Part shown: in pieces, positions 32,414-41,429 of the stretch
How positions within the stretch are numbered: the first letter of the stretch is position 1
Layout: each line of letters opens with the position of its first letter
NCBI GenBank assembly: GCA_015490605.1
Contig: WFXL01000152.1
Coordinates: forward strand, 1-54,339
Direction of reading: 5' to 3'
Length of the DNA: 54,339 nt
Source of the DNA: Rhodospirillales bacterium
GTDB lineage: Bacteria > Pseudomonadota > Alphaproteobacteria > Geminicoccales > Geminicoccaceae
The notes under the pieces: generated by a model
What the model was told of the DNA's origin: nothing
Databases searched by the model: none
The model's input: the letters and a program-made list of their open reading frames with translations, nothing else
Position numbers and translations under genes: made by a program

Positions 32414-33458
32414 CGACCATCCGCTCGCGCCCGAACAGCCGCCGACAGCGGCGGCGGTTCGCCCGTCCCAGCTCGGCCCGGAGGTCCGGTGCGGCCGCGA
32501 GGGCCACAAGCGCGCGTGCGAGCGCGTCCGGTGCCTCGCCGGTCACAATATAGGGCCGGTTGGCCGGTGCGACCATCCATCGCACATCGCCCACATCCCG
32601 CGCCACCACCGGCAGGCCCGCCGCCATCGCCTCCAACAGCGCCAGCGGCATCTGTTCGGTGTCGGAGGCGAGGGCGAAGAGATGGGCCTGGGCCAGCCGG
32701 CGCGCCGGATCCGACTCATGGCCGACGAACACCACCCGCCCGGCGAGATCCGCCCGGGCGGCACGGGCCTCGAGCCGTGCCCGCTCAGGTCCGTCCCCTA
32801 CCACCAGGAGCCGCAGGGGCATCTGCGCAACCGCCCGCGCCAGCGCCTCCAGCAGCAGGTCCACCCGCTTCTCCCGCCGCAGCGGTGCTACCGTCACCAG
32901 CCGTAGCGGTCCGCCGTCGCCCGCCGCCGGCCGGGCCCGAGGCACATCCGTCTCCACCCCGTTGGGAATGTGGACGATCCGCGCGGGCGGCAGCTGCCAG
33001 ACGCGACGAGCAAGCCGGGCAAGCTGCCGCGAGGGGACCACCAGCGCACGCGCCCGGCGCAGCAGCAGCACCCGTGCCAGGTCGCGCCGCAGGTGGCGGC
33101 GGCGCGCCTCGTCGGCACCGAACCCGTGTTCGGTATGGACATGGGGCAGCAGTGTGGTGGGTGCGTGGGCCGCCACCACCCAGTCGAAGCTGCCCCAGTT
33201 GCAGGTGACCAAAAGCGCCGGCCGCCGTGCCCTGAGCCACGCCCGGCGCGCCCGCCAGTCCTCGAGGCGGCGGCCGTCGATCCGAGCCACATGCTCGAGC
33301 CCCGCGGCATCCGCCGCCTCGAAGCGGCCGTCCAGCGCCACCACCGTGTGGCGGAAGGCACGGTGGCCTTCGGCCATCACCGCCGCCGCCACCCGCTGGG
33401 CGCCGCCCACGGCGAAGGTGGGGAAGACGTAGAGGATCTCCGGCCGTTCAGCGAGCAC
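32361..33458 (-). CDS. Glycosyltransferase family 4-like protein
   Basis: A GT-B fold glycosyltransferase of 365 residues. The N-terminal domain contains FPTFAVGGAQR, the usual acceptor-side glycine motif; the C-terminal domain has IPNGVETDVPR, LVTVAPLRREKRVDLLLEAL and EQMPLALLEAMAAGLPVVARDVGDV with the E-x7-E nucleotide-sugar motif. I chose the GTG at 33458, overlapping the sugar transferase by 11 bases; the longer ORF is antisense-like sequence. It probably adds a sugar to the lipid-linked unit begun by the neighbouring transferase. Confidence 0.88.
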   Translation of the reverse strand: MLAERPEILYVFPTFAVGGAQRVAAAVMAEGHRAFRHTVVALDGRFEAADAAGLEHVARIDGRRLEDWRARRAWLRARRPALLVTCNWGSFDWVVAAHAPTTLLPHVHTEHGFGADEARRRHLRRDLARVLLLRRARALVVPSRQLARLARRVWQLPPARIVHIPNGVETDVPRARPAAGDGGPLRLVTVAPLRREKRVDLLLEALARAVAQMPLRLLVVGDGPERARLEARAARADLAGRVVFVGHESDPARRLAQAHLFALASDTEQMPLALLEAMAAGLPVVARDVGDVRWMVAPANRPYIVTGEAPDALARALVALAAAPDLRAELGRANRRRCRRLFGRERMVDAYLRLFETVLARSPGR

Positions 33459-34794
33459 CCTGTCCCCACACCACCACCTGGAAGGTGCGCAGCAGGATGG
33501 CGAGGTCGAAGGCGAGGCTCCAGTGGCGCAGATAGTAGAGGTCATAGGCCAGCTTGAGCCGGGTGGTGGCGAGATCGGCGGCGTAGGGGGCATTGAGCTG
33601 CGCCCAGCCGGCGAGCCCCGGCTTGATGCGGTGGCGCTGTTCGAACCAGGGCACCAGTTCGCGGAAGCGCTGGACGAACTCGGGCCGCTCCGGCCGCGGG
33701 CCGACGAAGCTCATCTCGCCGGTGAGCACATGGATGAGCTGGGGCAGCTCGTCGATGCGAAAGCGCCGCAGCACCCGGCCCACCCGGGTGGTGCGGGGAT
33801 CGCGCGCATCGGCAAAGCGGGGGCCGTCGCGCTCGGCGTCCGGCCGCATGGTGCGGAACTTGTAGAGGCGGAAGGGCACGCCGCAGCGGCCGATGCGGAT
33901 CTGGCTGTAGAAGATGGGCCCGCCATCCTCGAGCTTGATGGCGAGCGCCGCCAGCGCCATCAGCGGGGCGGTGAGGGCCAGCACCACGCTCGCCACCACC
34001 AGATCGAACAGCCGCTTGCCGAAATGATCCAGACGCGAGCCCTCGAACCCGTCCACGAAGACGAACCAGCTGGGCCGCACCGCATCCAGGTCGACCCGGC
34101 CGGTCGCCTGCTCATAGAGGTCCTCATAGGCCACCACGCGGATGCCGCGCATGCGCACCGCCAGCAGCAGGTGTAGCGGCAGCCGCCCGCGGCGCTCGCG
34201 CGCGGCCACCACCAGATCGGCGATGCGCTGGCCCTCGAGGGTGGCGGCAAACGCCTCCGCCTCGGCCGGCCCCAGCTGCCGCACCTGATCCAGCGCCCGA
34301 CTGTCCACCACCACGAAATCGCCGCTCTCCACCGCCGCTTCTCTGAGGCGCGTGAGGAAAGGCTCGTCGCCGATGGCAAAGACCCGTCGCGCCACCGGGC
34401 CGAGGTCGACCATGCGCACCAGCAGCTGGCGGCCGATCCAGAAGCATACCAGCGAGGTGGCCAGCGCCGGCATCACGCCGCTGCGCCAGACCAGGAGCTC
34501 GCGGAAGAGAAAGCCGGTCAGTGCAAGCGGCACCAGCGCGAGGAAACCCGCCAGGAGCAGCCGGGCGGCGATGGTGCTGCCCCGGCGGATCACCGGGATC
34601 TCATAGCCGCCGCAGGCGGCCACTGCCACCAACAGCGCGAAGGCGAAGAGGGCCGCGTGCGGCAGATAGCGCAGGAATTCGGCCGGCAGATGGTCGGGAT
34701 CGGCGTAACGCAGGAAATAGAACAGATAGAGCCACAGCGCCGCCACCAGGGCGTCGACCACGATCAGAACAACCGGGCGGGTACCGCGGAACAT
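33448..34794 (-). CDS. Undecaprenyl-phosphate sugar phosphotransferase (XrtA/EpsB-like)
   Basis: Initiating transferase for exopolysaccharide: moves a sugar-phosphate from UDP-sugar to undecaprenyl phosphate. The 448 residues contain about four N-terminal transmembrane segments, a CoA-binding-like domain, a further membrane helix (RLFDLVVASVVLALTAPLMAL), and the catalytic domain with YSQIRIGRCGVPFRLYKFRTM, RFRIDELPQLIHVLTGEMSFVGPRPERPEF and KPGLAGWAQLNAPY. The ending (YDLYYLRHWSLAFDLAILLRTFQVVVWGQGAR) resembles the PEP-CTERM/XrtA-associated EpsB family, as I recall it. The start has only a weak ribosome site. Confidence 0.9.
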   Translation of the reverse strand: MFRGTRPVVLIVVDALVAALWLYLFYFLRYADPDHLPAEFLRYLPHAALFAFALLVAVAACGGYEIPVIRRGSTIAARLLLAGFLALVPLALTGFLFRELLVWRSGVMPALATSLVCFWIGRQLLVRMVDLGPVARRVFAIGDEPFLTRLREAAVESGDFVVVDSRALDQVRQLGPAEAEAFAATLEGQRIADLVVAARERRGRLPLHLLLAVRMRGIRVVAYEDLYEQATGRVDLDAVRPSWFVFVDGFEGSRLDHFGKRLFDLVVASVVLALTAPLMALAALAIKLEDGGPIFYSQIRIGRCGVPFRLYKFRTMRPDAERDGPRFADARDPRTTRVGRVLRRFRIDELPQLIHVLTGEMSFVGPRPERPEFVQRFRELVPWFEQRHRIKPGLAGWAQLNAPYAADLATTRLKLAYDLYYLRHWSLAFDLAILLRTFQVVVWGQGAR

Positions 34795-34893
34795 GGCGCG
34801 CTCAACTCTCAGAAGAGACGCGGGTTGGATATGTCACCGTGAAGGTGAAGATGATTCCGCTCCCTGCGAAGGGCCGGGACCTACGCTTACATA

Positions 34894-34907
34894 CTTTCGT
34901 ACGAAAG
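34894..34907. promoter_or_regulatory. 14-bp perfect palindrome upstream of the EPS/reg operon
   Basis: CTTTCGTACGAAAG is a perfect 14-base palindrome in the 166-base gap between hemN and the sugar transferase, about 100 bases before the latter's ATG. The surrounding DNA is less GC-rich than usual here. A -10-like TATGTA adjoins it on the minus strand, so it may be an operator. I do not recognise the cognate regulator. Confidence 0.4.
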
Positions 34908-34960
34908 CCAATGCCTCCGGAGCATATTCCGGGGTGGTTTGGAAATCTGCGGAGCCAGGA

Positions 34961-36310
34961 TCACAGGGCGGCGGCGTGGCGCAGCGGCCCGGCCTGGAGG
35001 TAACGGTCGAAGCAGGAGGCCACCACCCGCAGCAGCGGGCGCATGGTCTCGGGCACCCGCACGCGCATCCCCTCGCGCACCGCCAGCCCCAGGGCCTCGG
35101 CTTCGGCCATGCGGGCCGGCTCGGGCTCCAGCAGCGCCACCGGTAGCCGGTGGCGGGCGGCCACGGCCTCGAGGTCCACCGCCAGCTCGCACATGAGCCG
35201 TTCGATCACCTCGCGGATCGCCCGATCGATGCGCGAGACCGGCCGCCCCCGCACCGTCGGCAGCCGGCCCTCACCCAGAAGCCGCCGCCACCGTTTGAGA
35301 TCGGGTGCACTCTGGGCATAGCCCTGGGGCAGATCGGAGATGGCCGAGGCGCCGAAGCCCACGAGCACCTCGGCGGGATCGTCGGTATAGCCCTGGAAGT
35401 TGCGCCGCAGCCGGCCGGCACGCAGCGCCTTTGCCAGCGGATCTTCGGGCCGGGCGAAATGGTCGAGGCCGATGGCCTCATAGCCGTGGGCGGTGAGGGT
35501 GGCGGCGATGGCCTCGAACTGGGCCACCCGCTCGGCCGCATCCGGCAGTGGATGGCGCTCCAAGAGCCGCTGATGGCGCTTGAGCTGCGGCAGGTGGGCA
35601 TAGCCGAACACGGCAAAGCGGGGAATGCCCAGGGCCGCGAGACGGGCGGCGGAATCCACGGCACTTTCCACCGTCTGACACGGCAGCCCGTACATCAGGT
35701 CCACCGCCATCCGCTCGAGCCCGGCTGTGCGCAGCCGTTCGATCACGGCGAGCACCTGCTCGGCCGGCTGGATGCGCGCCACCGCCCGCTGCACTGTGGG
35801 ATCGAGGGTCTGCACCCCGAGGCTCACCCGGTTGAAGCCGAGGGCCACCAGCCCCTCCACCAGCGCCGCATCCACCTCGCGGGGATCGAGCTCGATGGCC
35901 ACTTCCGCCTCGGGACGGATGTCGAAGTGCGCCCGAAGAGCGGCGAGGATGCGGCCGAGGCCGGCGGGGCCGGCGGTGGAGGGGGTGCCGCCGCCGAAAT
36001 GGAGGTGCACCACCGGCAGGCGCGCGGGCAGCCGAGCCGCCACCAGCTCGATCTCCCGCAGCAGCAGCTCCACATAGGCGTCGATCCGGTGCTGCCGGGC
36101 GCTGATCCAGGTGTGACAGCCGCAGTACCAGCAGAGGTGGCGGCACCAGGGGATGTGGACGTAGAGCGAGAGCCGCGTGGTGGGCGCGAGCTCGCCCAGC
36201 CAGCGCGTGAAGGTGTCAGCCTCGAGCGCGCCGAAGTGCACGGCGGTGGGATAGCTGGTATAGCGCGGCACCCGCGCGTGCTCGAAATAGCGGATCAGAT
36301 CCGCCCTCAC
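34961..36310 (-). CDS. hemN: Oxygen-independent coproporphyrinogen III oxidase HemN
   Basis: Radical SAM enzyme that converts coproporphyrinogen III to protoporphyrinogen IX without oxygen, for heme (and bacteriochlorophyll if made). The 449 residues include YVHIPWCRHLCWYCGCHT, with cysteines at 56, 60, 63 and 65 (the CX3CX2CXC pattern of true HemN rather than HemW), HLHFGGGTPS, and DLMYGLPCQT. The C-terminal HemN domain follows. I chose the GTG at 36310 because GGGGAG lies 8 bases upstream; the ORF-track GTG 15 codons earlier lacks family similarity. Confidence 0.95.
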   Translation of the reverse strand: MRADLIRYFEHARVPRYTSYPTAVHFGALEADTFTRWLGELAPTTRLSLYVHIPWCRHLCWYCGCHTWISARQHRIDAYVELLLREIELVAARLPARLPVVHLHFGGGTPSTAGPAGLGRILAALRAHFDIRPEAEVAIELDPREVDAALVEGLVALGFNRVSLGVQTLDPTVQRAVARIQPAEQVLAVIERLRTAGLERMAVDLMYGLPCQTVESAVDSAARLAALGIPRFAVFGYAHLPQLKRHQRLLERHPLPDAAERVAQFEAIAATLTAHGYEAIGLDHFARPEDPLAKALRAGRLRRNFQGYTDDPAEVLVGFGASAISDLPQGYAQSAPDLKRWRRLLGEGRLPTVRGRPVSRIDRAIREVIERLMCELAVDLEAVAARHRLPVALLEPEPARMAEAEALGLAVREGMRVRVPETMRPLLRVVASCFDRYLQAGPLRHAAAL

Positions 36311-36459
36311 CGCAGCGACTCCCCGGGCGATCACCGCCCATCTCGTGCACCACACCGGCGGGTCAAGCGCCGTGCGGCTTCAGGGCACCCTGTTCGCCTG
36401 CACGGTCCCGGTCTATCACCCCAGCTGCAGCGGCGCGAAGCCGTGGGGAGCGGTCGAAG

Positions 36460-37479
36460 ATGCGGCGGATCGGCCTGGTGGTGACGGCGGCAGCGGGGCT
36501 GCTGGTGGGAGCGGCGGCACTGGCCATGAGCGGATGGCTGCCGCGCACCTGGCTGCCGGCACCGGCAGAGCCGCCGAAGGTGATCCGTCTCTACGGCAAT
36601 ATCGATCTCCGGGAAGTGCGCCCGGGCTTCAACCTGGCCGGGCGGATCGCCTCCATGGAGCTGGAGGAGGGCGATCGGGTGGAGCCCGGGCGGCTGCTGG
36701 CGACGCTGGAGGATGCGGTGTTCCGCGCCCAGGAGCAGATGGCCCGCGCAGCACTCGCCGGCGCCCGCGCCCGCCTGGCCCGGCTGGAAGCCGGGAGCCG
36801 TCCGCAGGAGATCGAGCGGGCCCGGGCCGAACTCGCCCGGCTGCGGGCGCTGGCGCTGGATGCCGAACGCACGGTCACACGGCTCCGTCGGCTTGCGGCC
36901 GACCGTTTCGCCCCCAAGGCCGAGCTCGATGCCGCCGAAGCCCGGCTCGAGGCCCTGCGGGCCCAGATCCGCGCCCAGGAACAGACCCTCTCGCTGCTGA
37001 TCGAGGGCCCGCGGCAGGAGGACATTGCCGCCGCCCGCGCCGAGGTGGCGCGGCGCGAGGCGGAGCTTGCCATCGCCACCAAGCGCCTTACTGACACCCG
37101 CCTTGTGGCCAACGCCCGCGGGGTGGTGACGGCGCGGCTGCATGAGCCGGGTGATGTGGTGCTGCCCCACACGCCCATCTACATCATCGCCCTCGAGGAT
37201 ACGGTGTTCGCCCGGGTCTATGTGGAGGAGCCGCTGCTGGGACACCTGCGCGAGGGGATGGCGGCCCGCATCCTTACCGATTCCGGCGGCGTCTATGAGG
37301 GCTGGGTGGGCTACATCTCGCCGGTGGCGGAATTCACACCGAAGACCGTTCAGACCGAGGAGCTGCGCACCAGCCTCGTCTATCAGCTGCGGGTCTATGC
37401 CCGCAATGGCGACGGCGGGCTGCGCCAGGGCATGCCGGTGACGGTGGAGATCCCGCTCTCCGACGGGGCGGTGCGGTGA
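36460..37479 (+). CDS. HlyD-family periplasmic adaptor (YbhG-like)
   Basis: Membrane fusion protein, 339 residues. Residues 5-24 form a membrane anchor or signal segment; two lipoyl-like half motifs (GFNLAGRIASMELEEGDRVEPGRLL and TRLVANARGVVTARLHEPGDVV) flank a long Ala/Arg/Glu-rich coiled coil at roughly residues 85-210. A beta-barrel domain follows. In YbhG-type exporters this adaptor links the ABC-2 permeases to the outer membrane. The ATG has GGGGAG upstream; its stop overlaps the ATPase start (GTGA). Confidence 0.9.
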   Translation: MRRIGLVVTAAAGLLVGAAALAMSGWLPRTWLPAPAEPPKVIRLYGNIDLREVRPGFNLAGRIASMELEEGDRVEPGRLLATLEDAVFRAQEQMARAALAGARARLARLEAGSRPQEIERARAELARLRALALDAERTVTRLRRLAADRFAPKAELDAAEARLEALRAQIRAQEQTLSLLIEGPRQEDIAAARAEVARREAELAIATKRLTDTRLVANARGVVTARLHEPGDVVLPHTPIYIIALEDTVFARVYVEEPLLGHLREGMAARILTDSGGVYEGWVGYISPVAEFTPKTVQTEELRTSLVYQLRVYARNGDGGLRQGMPVTVEIPLSDGAVR

Positions 37480-39224
37480 CCCCGGTCATCCGGCTCGAGG
37501 CCCTCCGCAAGCGCTTCCGCCCGGCCTCCCGGCCGGCGCTCGATGATCTTCACTTCACCGTGGCGACGGGCGAGCGGGTGGCCGTGGTGGGACCCGATGG
37601 CGCCGGCAAGACCACCCTCTTCCGCCTGCTGGCCGGCCTGCTGCGGCCCGATGGCGGCCGCGGTGAGGTGCTGGGCTATGACCTCAGCCGTGAGGCGGGC
37701 CGGGTGCAGGCGACCGTCGGCTACATGCCCCAGCGCTTCGCCCTCTATGAGGAGCTCTCGGTGGGCGAAAACCTGGAGCTGCGTGCCGATCTTCTGGGGC
37801 TCCAGGGGACTGCGCGCGCAACCCGCATCCGCCACATCCTCGAGGCCACCGGCCTTGCCCCCTTCGTGGCCCGGCGCGCGGGGCGCCTTTCCGGCGGCAT
37901 GAAGCAGAAGCTGGCGCTCGGGGCGGTGCTGCTGCGGGTGCCGCCGCTGCTGCTCCTGGACGAGCCCACCGTGGGCGTCGATCCGCTCTCGCGGCGCGAG
38001 CTCGCCGGTCTGCTGACACAGCTTGCCGGCCCCGCCACCACGGTGCTGTGGAGCACCGCCTATCTGGATGAGGCTGAGCGCTTTCCGCGGGTGCTGCTGC
38101 TGCATGAGGGGCGCATCCTCGCCGATGCCGCCCCCGCCACCCTCACCGCCGCCCTCGCCGGCCGGGTGTTGCGTCTCGAGACGGAGGCAGGCCGCCGCCG
38201 CCATCTCGCCCGCCGGCTGGCCGGCCTCGCGGGGGTGGTGGATGTGACCCCGCGGGCCGGCGCGCTGCGGGTGGTGACCGACCGGCCCGGGCGGGAGAAG
38301 GCGCTCGCCATAGAGGGTGTGCTTGGGGTGGAGGTGGTGCGGCCGCGGCTGGAGGATGCCGTCACTGCCACTCTCGCAGCCGCCGGCGTGCGCGGCGAGG
38401 GTTTCGGCCCAAAGGCGGCCGAGCGGGGCGACGATCCCCAAGAGCCGCCGGCACGGTCCAATGAGGGCGAGCCCCCGTTGGTGGAGGTACGCGATCTGGT
38501 GCGCTGCTTCGGCCGCTTTCGCGCCGTCGACGGCATCTCCTTCCGGGTCCACCGGGGCGAGGTGTTCGGCCTTCTGGGCCCCAACGGCGCCGGCAAGTCC
38601 ACCACCTTCCGCATGCTCTGCGGCCTGTTGCCGCCCACCGCCGGCAGCGCCCGGGTGCTGGGCTTCGACCTCGCCCGGGCGGCGGCCCAGGCCCGCGCGC
38701 GCATCGGCTACATGGCCCAGAAGTTCGCCCTCTACGGTGAACTCACGGTGCGCCAGAATCTGCGCTTCTTCGCGGCGGTCTATGGGCTGGCGCGGCCCCA
38801 GCGGCGCCGGCGGGTGGCGGAACTGCTGGCCGAATTCGGCCTTGAGGGGGTGGCCGACCAGCGCGCCCAGGGCCTGCCCCTCGGCTTCGAGCGACGCCTG
38901 TCCATGGCGGTGGCGGTGATCCACCGGCCCGATGTGCTGTTCCTGGACGAGCCCACCTCGGGGGTCGATCCCCTCACCCGGCGATCCTTCTGGCGCCGCA
39001 TCCTGGCGCTGGCCGACGGCGGTGTGACGGTGGTGGTGACCACCCACTTCCTGGATGAGGCCGAGTATTGCGATCGGGTGGCCATCATGGACCGCGGGCG
39101 CATCCTCGAACTGGGCCCGCCGGCCGCCATCGTCGCCCGCACCCGCGAGCTGGAGTCGGCGGTGGAAACCCTCGAGGAGGCCTTCGTGAGCCTGCTCCAG
39201 CGACGGCGGGAGGCGGCCGCATGA
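37476..39224 (+). CDS. Tandem-domain ABC exporter ATPase (YbhF-like)
   Basis: Two nucleotide-binding domains in one 582-residue chain. Domain 1: GPDGAGKTT, signature LSGGMKQKLALGAVLL, Walker B LLLLDEPTVGVD. Domain 2 (from about residue 330): GPNGAGKST, degenerate signature LPLGFERRLSMAVAV, Walker B VLFLDEPTSGVD and the switch THFLDEAEYCDR. The same arrangement occurs in YbhF, which works with YbhS, YbhR and YbhG in drug or cation export. A GTG start overlaps the adaptor stop, and the stop overlaps the first permease. Confidence 0.92.
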   Translation: MTPVIRLEALRKRFRPASRPALDDLHFTVATGERVAVVGPDGAGKTTLFRLLAGLLRPDGGRGEVLGYDLSREAGRVQATVGYMPQRFALYEELSVGENLELRADLLGLQGTARATRIRHILEATGLAPFVARRAGRLSGGMKQKLALGAVLLRVPPLLLLDEPTVGVDPLSRRELAGLLTQLAGPATTVLWSTAYLDEAERFPRVLLLHEGRILADAAPATLTAALAGRVLRLETEAGRRRHLARRLAGLAGVVDVTPRAGALRVVTDRPGREKALAIEGVLGVEVVRPRLEDAVTATLAAAGVRGEGFGPKAAERGDDPQEPPARSNEGEPPLVEVRDLVRCFGRFRAVDGISFRVHRGEVFGLLGPNGAGKSTTFRMLCGLLPPTAGSARVLGFDLARAAAQARARIGYMAQKFALYGELTVRQNLRFFAAVYGLARPQRRRRVAELLAEFGLEGVADQRAQGLPLGFERRLSMAVAVIHRPDVLFLDEPTSGVDPLTRRSFWRRILALADGGVTVVVTTHFLDEAEYCDRVAIMDRGRILELGPPAAIVARTRELESAVETLEEAFVSLLQRRREAAA

Positions 39225-40324
39225 GCGCTTCCTGGCGGCGGCTGCGCGCGCTCCTGCGCAAGGAATGGCTGCAGATCCTGCGCGATCCCTCGAGTTTCGC
39301 CATCGCCTTCCTGCTGCCGGTGCTGCTGCTGGTGATCATCGGCTTCGGTGTGTCCCTCGACCCCCGCACCCTGCGGGTGGCGGTGGTGGTGCCGACGCCC
39401 TCGGCTGCGAGCGACGAGCTCATCGCAGCACTTAAGGGCTCGCCCTGGTTCCAGGTGGAAGTGGCGCGCGCCCGCCAGCCGGCCGAGGCCCGGCTCGCCC
39501 GCGGCGAACTCCACGCGGTCCTCGCCCTCGATGGTGAGTTCGCCGGCCGGCTCGCCGCCGGCACCGCCCACATCCAGCTGCTGCTGGATGGGGTCGATGC
39601 CAACACCGCGCGGCTCACCGAGGGCTATCTGCGCGGGGTGGTGGCGCTGTGGGCCGCCCGCCAGGGCTGGCAGCCGGCGCCGCTGCAGATCGAGACCCGC
39701 ATGTGGTTCAACACCGCCGCCGAGAGCCGCGACTTCCTGATCCCCGGTCTCACGGCGGTGGTGCTCACCCTCACCGGCGCCCTGCTCACCGCCATGGTGG
39801 TGGCGCGGGCGTGGGAGCGCGGCACCATGGAGGGGCTGTTCGCGAGCCCCGCCCGCCGCCTCGAGATCTTTCTCGGCGCTTTCCTGCCCTATCTGCTCAT
39901 GGGCTTTGCCGCGAGCGCGCTGGTGGCGGCCGCGGCCGTGTGGGTGTTCCAGGTGCCGCTTCGGGGCTCGCTGCCGTTCCTGGCGCTGGCGGCGCTGCTC
40001 TATGTGACCATCATGGCCGGCTGGGGGCTCGCGGTCTCGGCCGCCACCCGTCACCAGTTCCTGGCCGCCCAGATCGTGCTCTATTCCTCGCTGCTGCCGA
40101 GCTTCATGCTCTCGGGCTTTCTCTTCGACATCGCCAGCATGCCCGCCTGGCTGCAGGCCCTCACCCTGCTGGTCCCGGCCCGCTGGTATGTTTCGCTGCA
40201 GCAGACCCTGTTCCTGGCCGGTGATGTGGCTGCACTCCTTCTGCGGGATCTCGCGGTGCTGGCGCTGATGGCCCTGGCGCTGGCGCTGCTCGCCTACCGC
40301 GGTTTCCGCAAGCGGCTGGACTAG
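39221..40324 (+). CDS. ABC-2 type exporter permease 1 (YbhS-like)
   Basis: A 367-residue ABC-2 permease: an N-terminal transmembrane helix ([23 protein letters not shown]), a periplasmic domain of about 150 residues, then five or six helices, including [33 protein letters not shown]-like sequence (here [13 protein letters not shown]). I set the ATG at 39221, overlapping the ATPase stop; the ORF-track extension reads the ATPase in another frame. It pairs with the next gene as a heterodimeric channel. Confidence 0.9.
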   Translation: [367 protein letters not shown]

Positions 40325-40328
40325 GACC

Positions 40329-41429
40329 ATGTGGCGTCGCCTGGCTGCGCTGGTGCGCAAGGAGCTGCTGGTGTTCCTCCAGGATCCGCGGGCGCGCATC
40401 GTGGTGCTGGCGCCACCGGTGATCCAACTGTTCGTCTTCGCCTATGCCGCCACCTTCGATGTGCGCCACGTTCCCTTGGCGGTGCTGGATCGCGATCGCA
40501 CCGGCCTGTCGCGCGCCTTCATCGCCCGGCTCGAGGGGGCCCCCGACTTCCGGCTGGTGCGGGCATCGGCCGAGGCCGAGCTGCGCCGGCTGATCGACCG
40601 CCAGCGGGTGGTGGGAGCGGTGGTGATCCGCGAGGGCTTCGCGCGCGAGCTCCTGGCCGGGCGGCCGGCGCCGGTGCAGCTGCTGCTGGATGGCCGAGGC
40701 TCCAACACCGCCCAGGCGGTGGCCACCTATCTCCGCCGCATCGCCGCCGACTTCCGGCCGCTGGAGACGGAGGCGGAGCGGCCGCGCGCACCGCCGCTTG
40801 CGGTGCGCGCCTGGTTCAACCCCAATCTCGAGAGCGTCGCCTTCGTGGTGCCGGCGCTGGTGGCCATGATCACCATGGTGGCGGTGATGGGGGTGACGGG
40901 ACTCGCCATCGCGCGCGAACGCGAGCTCGGGACCATGGATCAGCTGATGGTAACCCCCCTGAGGCCGCTGGAGCTGGCCCTGGGCAAGCTGCTTCCCGGG
41001 GTGCTGCTGGGGCTGGTGGAGGGAGCGCTGGTGGTGGCCGTGGCCATCCTCTGGTTCGAAATTCCCCTGCGCGGTCCGCTCCTGACCCTGGCGCTGGCGC
41101 TTTTGGTCTTCGCCGTGGCGGTGGCGGGCGTGGGACTGATGATCTCGGCCCTCGTCCGCACCCAGCAGCAGGCCATGGTGGCGCTGTTCTTCTTCATCGC
41201 CCCGGCCGCGATTCTCTCGGGCTTCGCCACCCCCATCGACAACATGCCCGACTGGCTCCAGCAGGTGACCCTGATCAACCCGCTGCGCTACATGATCACC
41301 GTGGTCCGCGGCGTGTTCCTGCGCGGGCTCGGCCTCGAGGAACTCGCCGGCGAAATCTGGCCGATGGCGCTCATCGGCCTCATCACCCTCACCCTCGCTG
41401 CCCTGGTGTTCCGCCGTCACGTCACATGA
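40329..41429 (+). CDS. ABC-2 type exporter permease 2 (YbhR-like)
   Basis: Second ABC-2 permease, 366 residues. The layout mirrors its neighbour: N-terminal LVRKELLVFLQDPRARIVVLAPPVIQLFVFAYAATFDV, a periplasmic region, then AIARERELGTMDQLMVTPLRPLELALGKLLPGVLLG and FFFIAPAAILSGFATPIDNMPDWLQ. The ATG is 4 bases after permease 1 and the stop overlaps the ydcF-like gene. The substrate cannot be read from the sequence. Confidence 0.92.
   Translation: MWRRLAALVRKELLVFLQDPRARIVVLAPPVIQLFVFAYAATFDVRHVPLAVLDRDRTGLSRAFIARLEGAPDFRLVRASAEAELRRLIDRQRVVGAVVIREGFARELLAGRPAPVQLLLDGRGSNTAQAVATYLRRIAADFRPLETEAERPRAPPLAVRAWFNPNLESVAFVVPALVAMITMVAVMGVTGLAIARERELGTMDQLMVTPLRPLELALGKLLPGVLLGLVEGALVVAVAILWFEIPLRGPLLTLALALLVFAVAVAGVGLMISALVRTQQQAMVALFFFIAPAAILSGFATPIDNMPDWLQQVTLINPLRYMITVVRGVFLRGLGLEELAGEIWPMALIGLITLTLAALVFRRHVT

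Noticed and set aside
31490-33208. Plus-strand ORF of 572 residues
   Set aside because: It is antisense to regB and the glycosyltransferase; no domain is seen and composition is that of a shadow.
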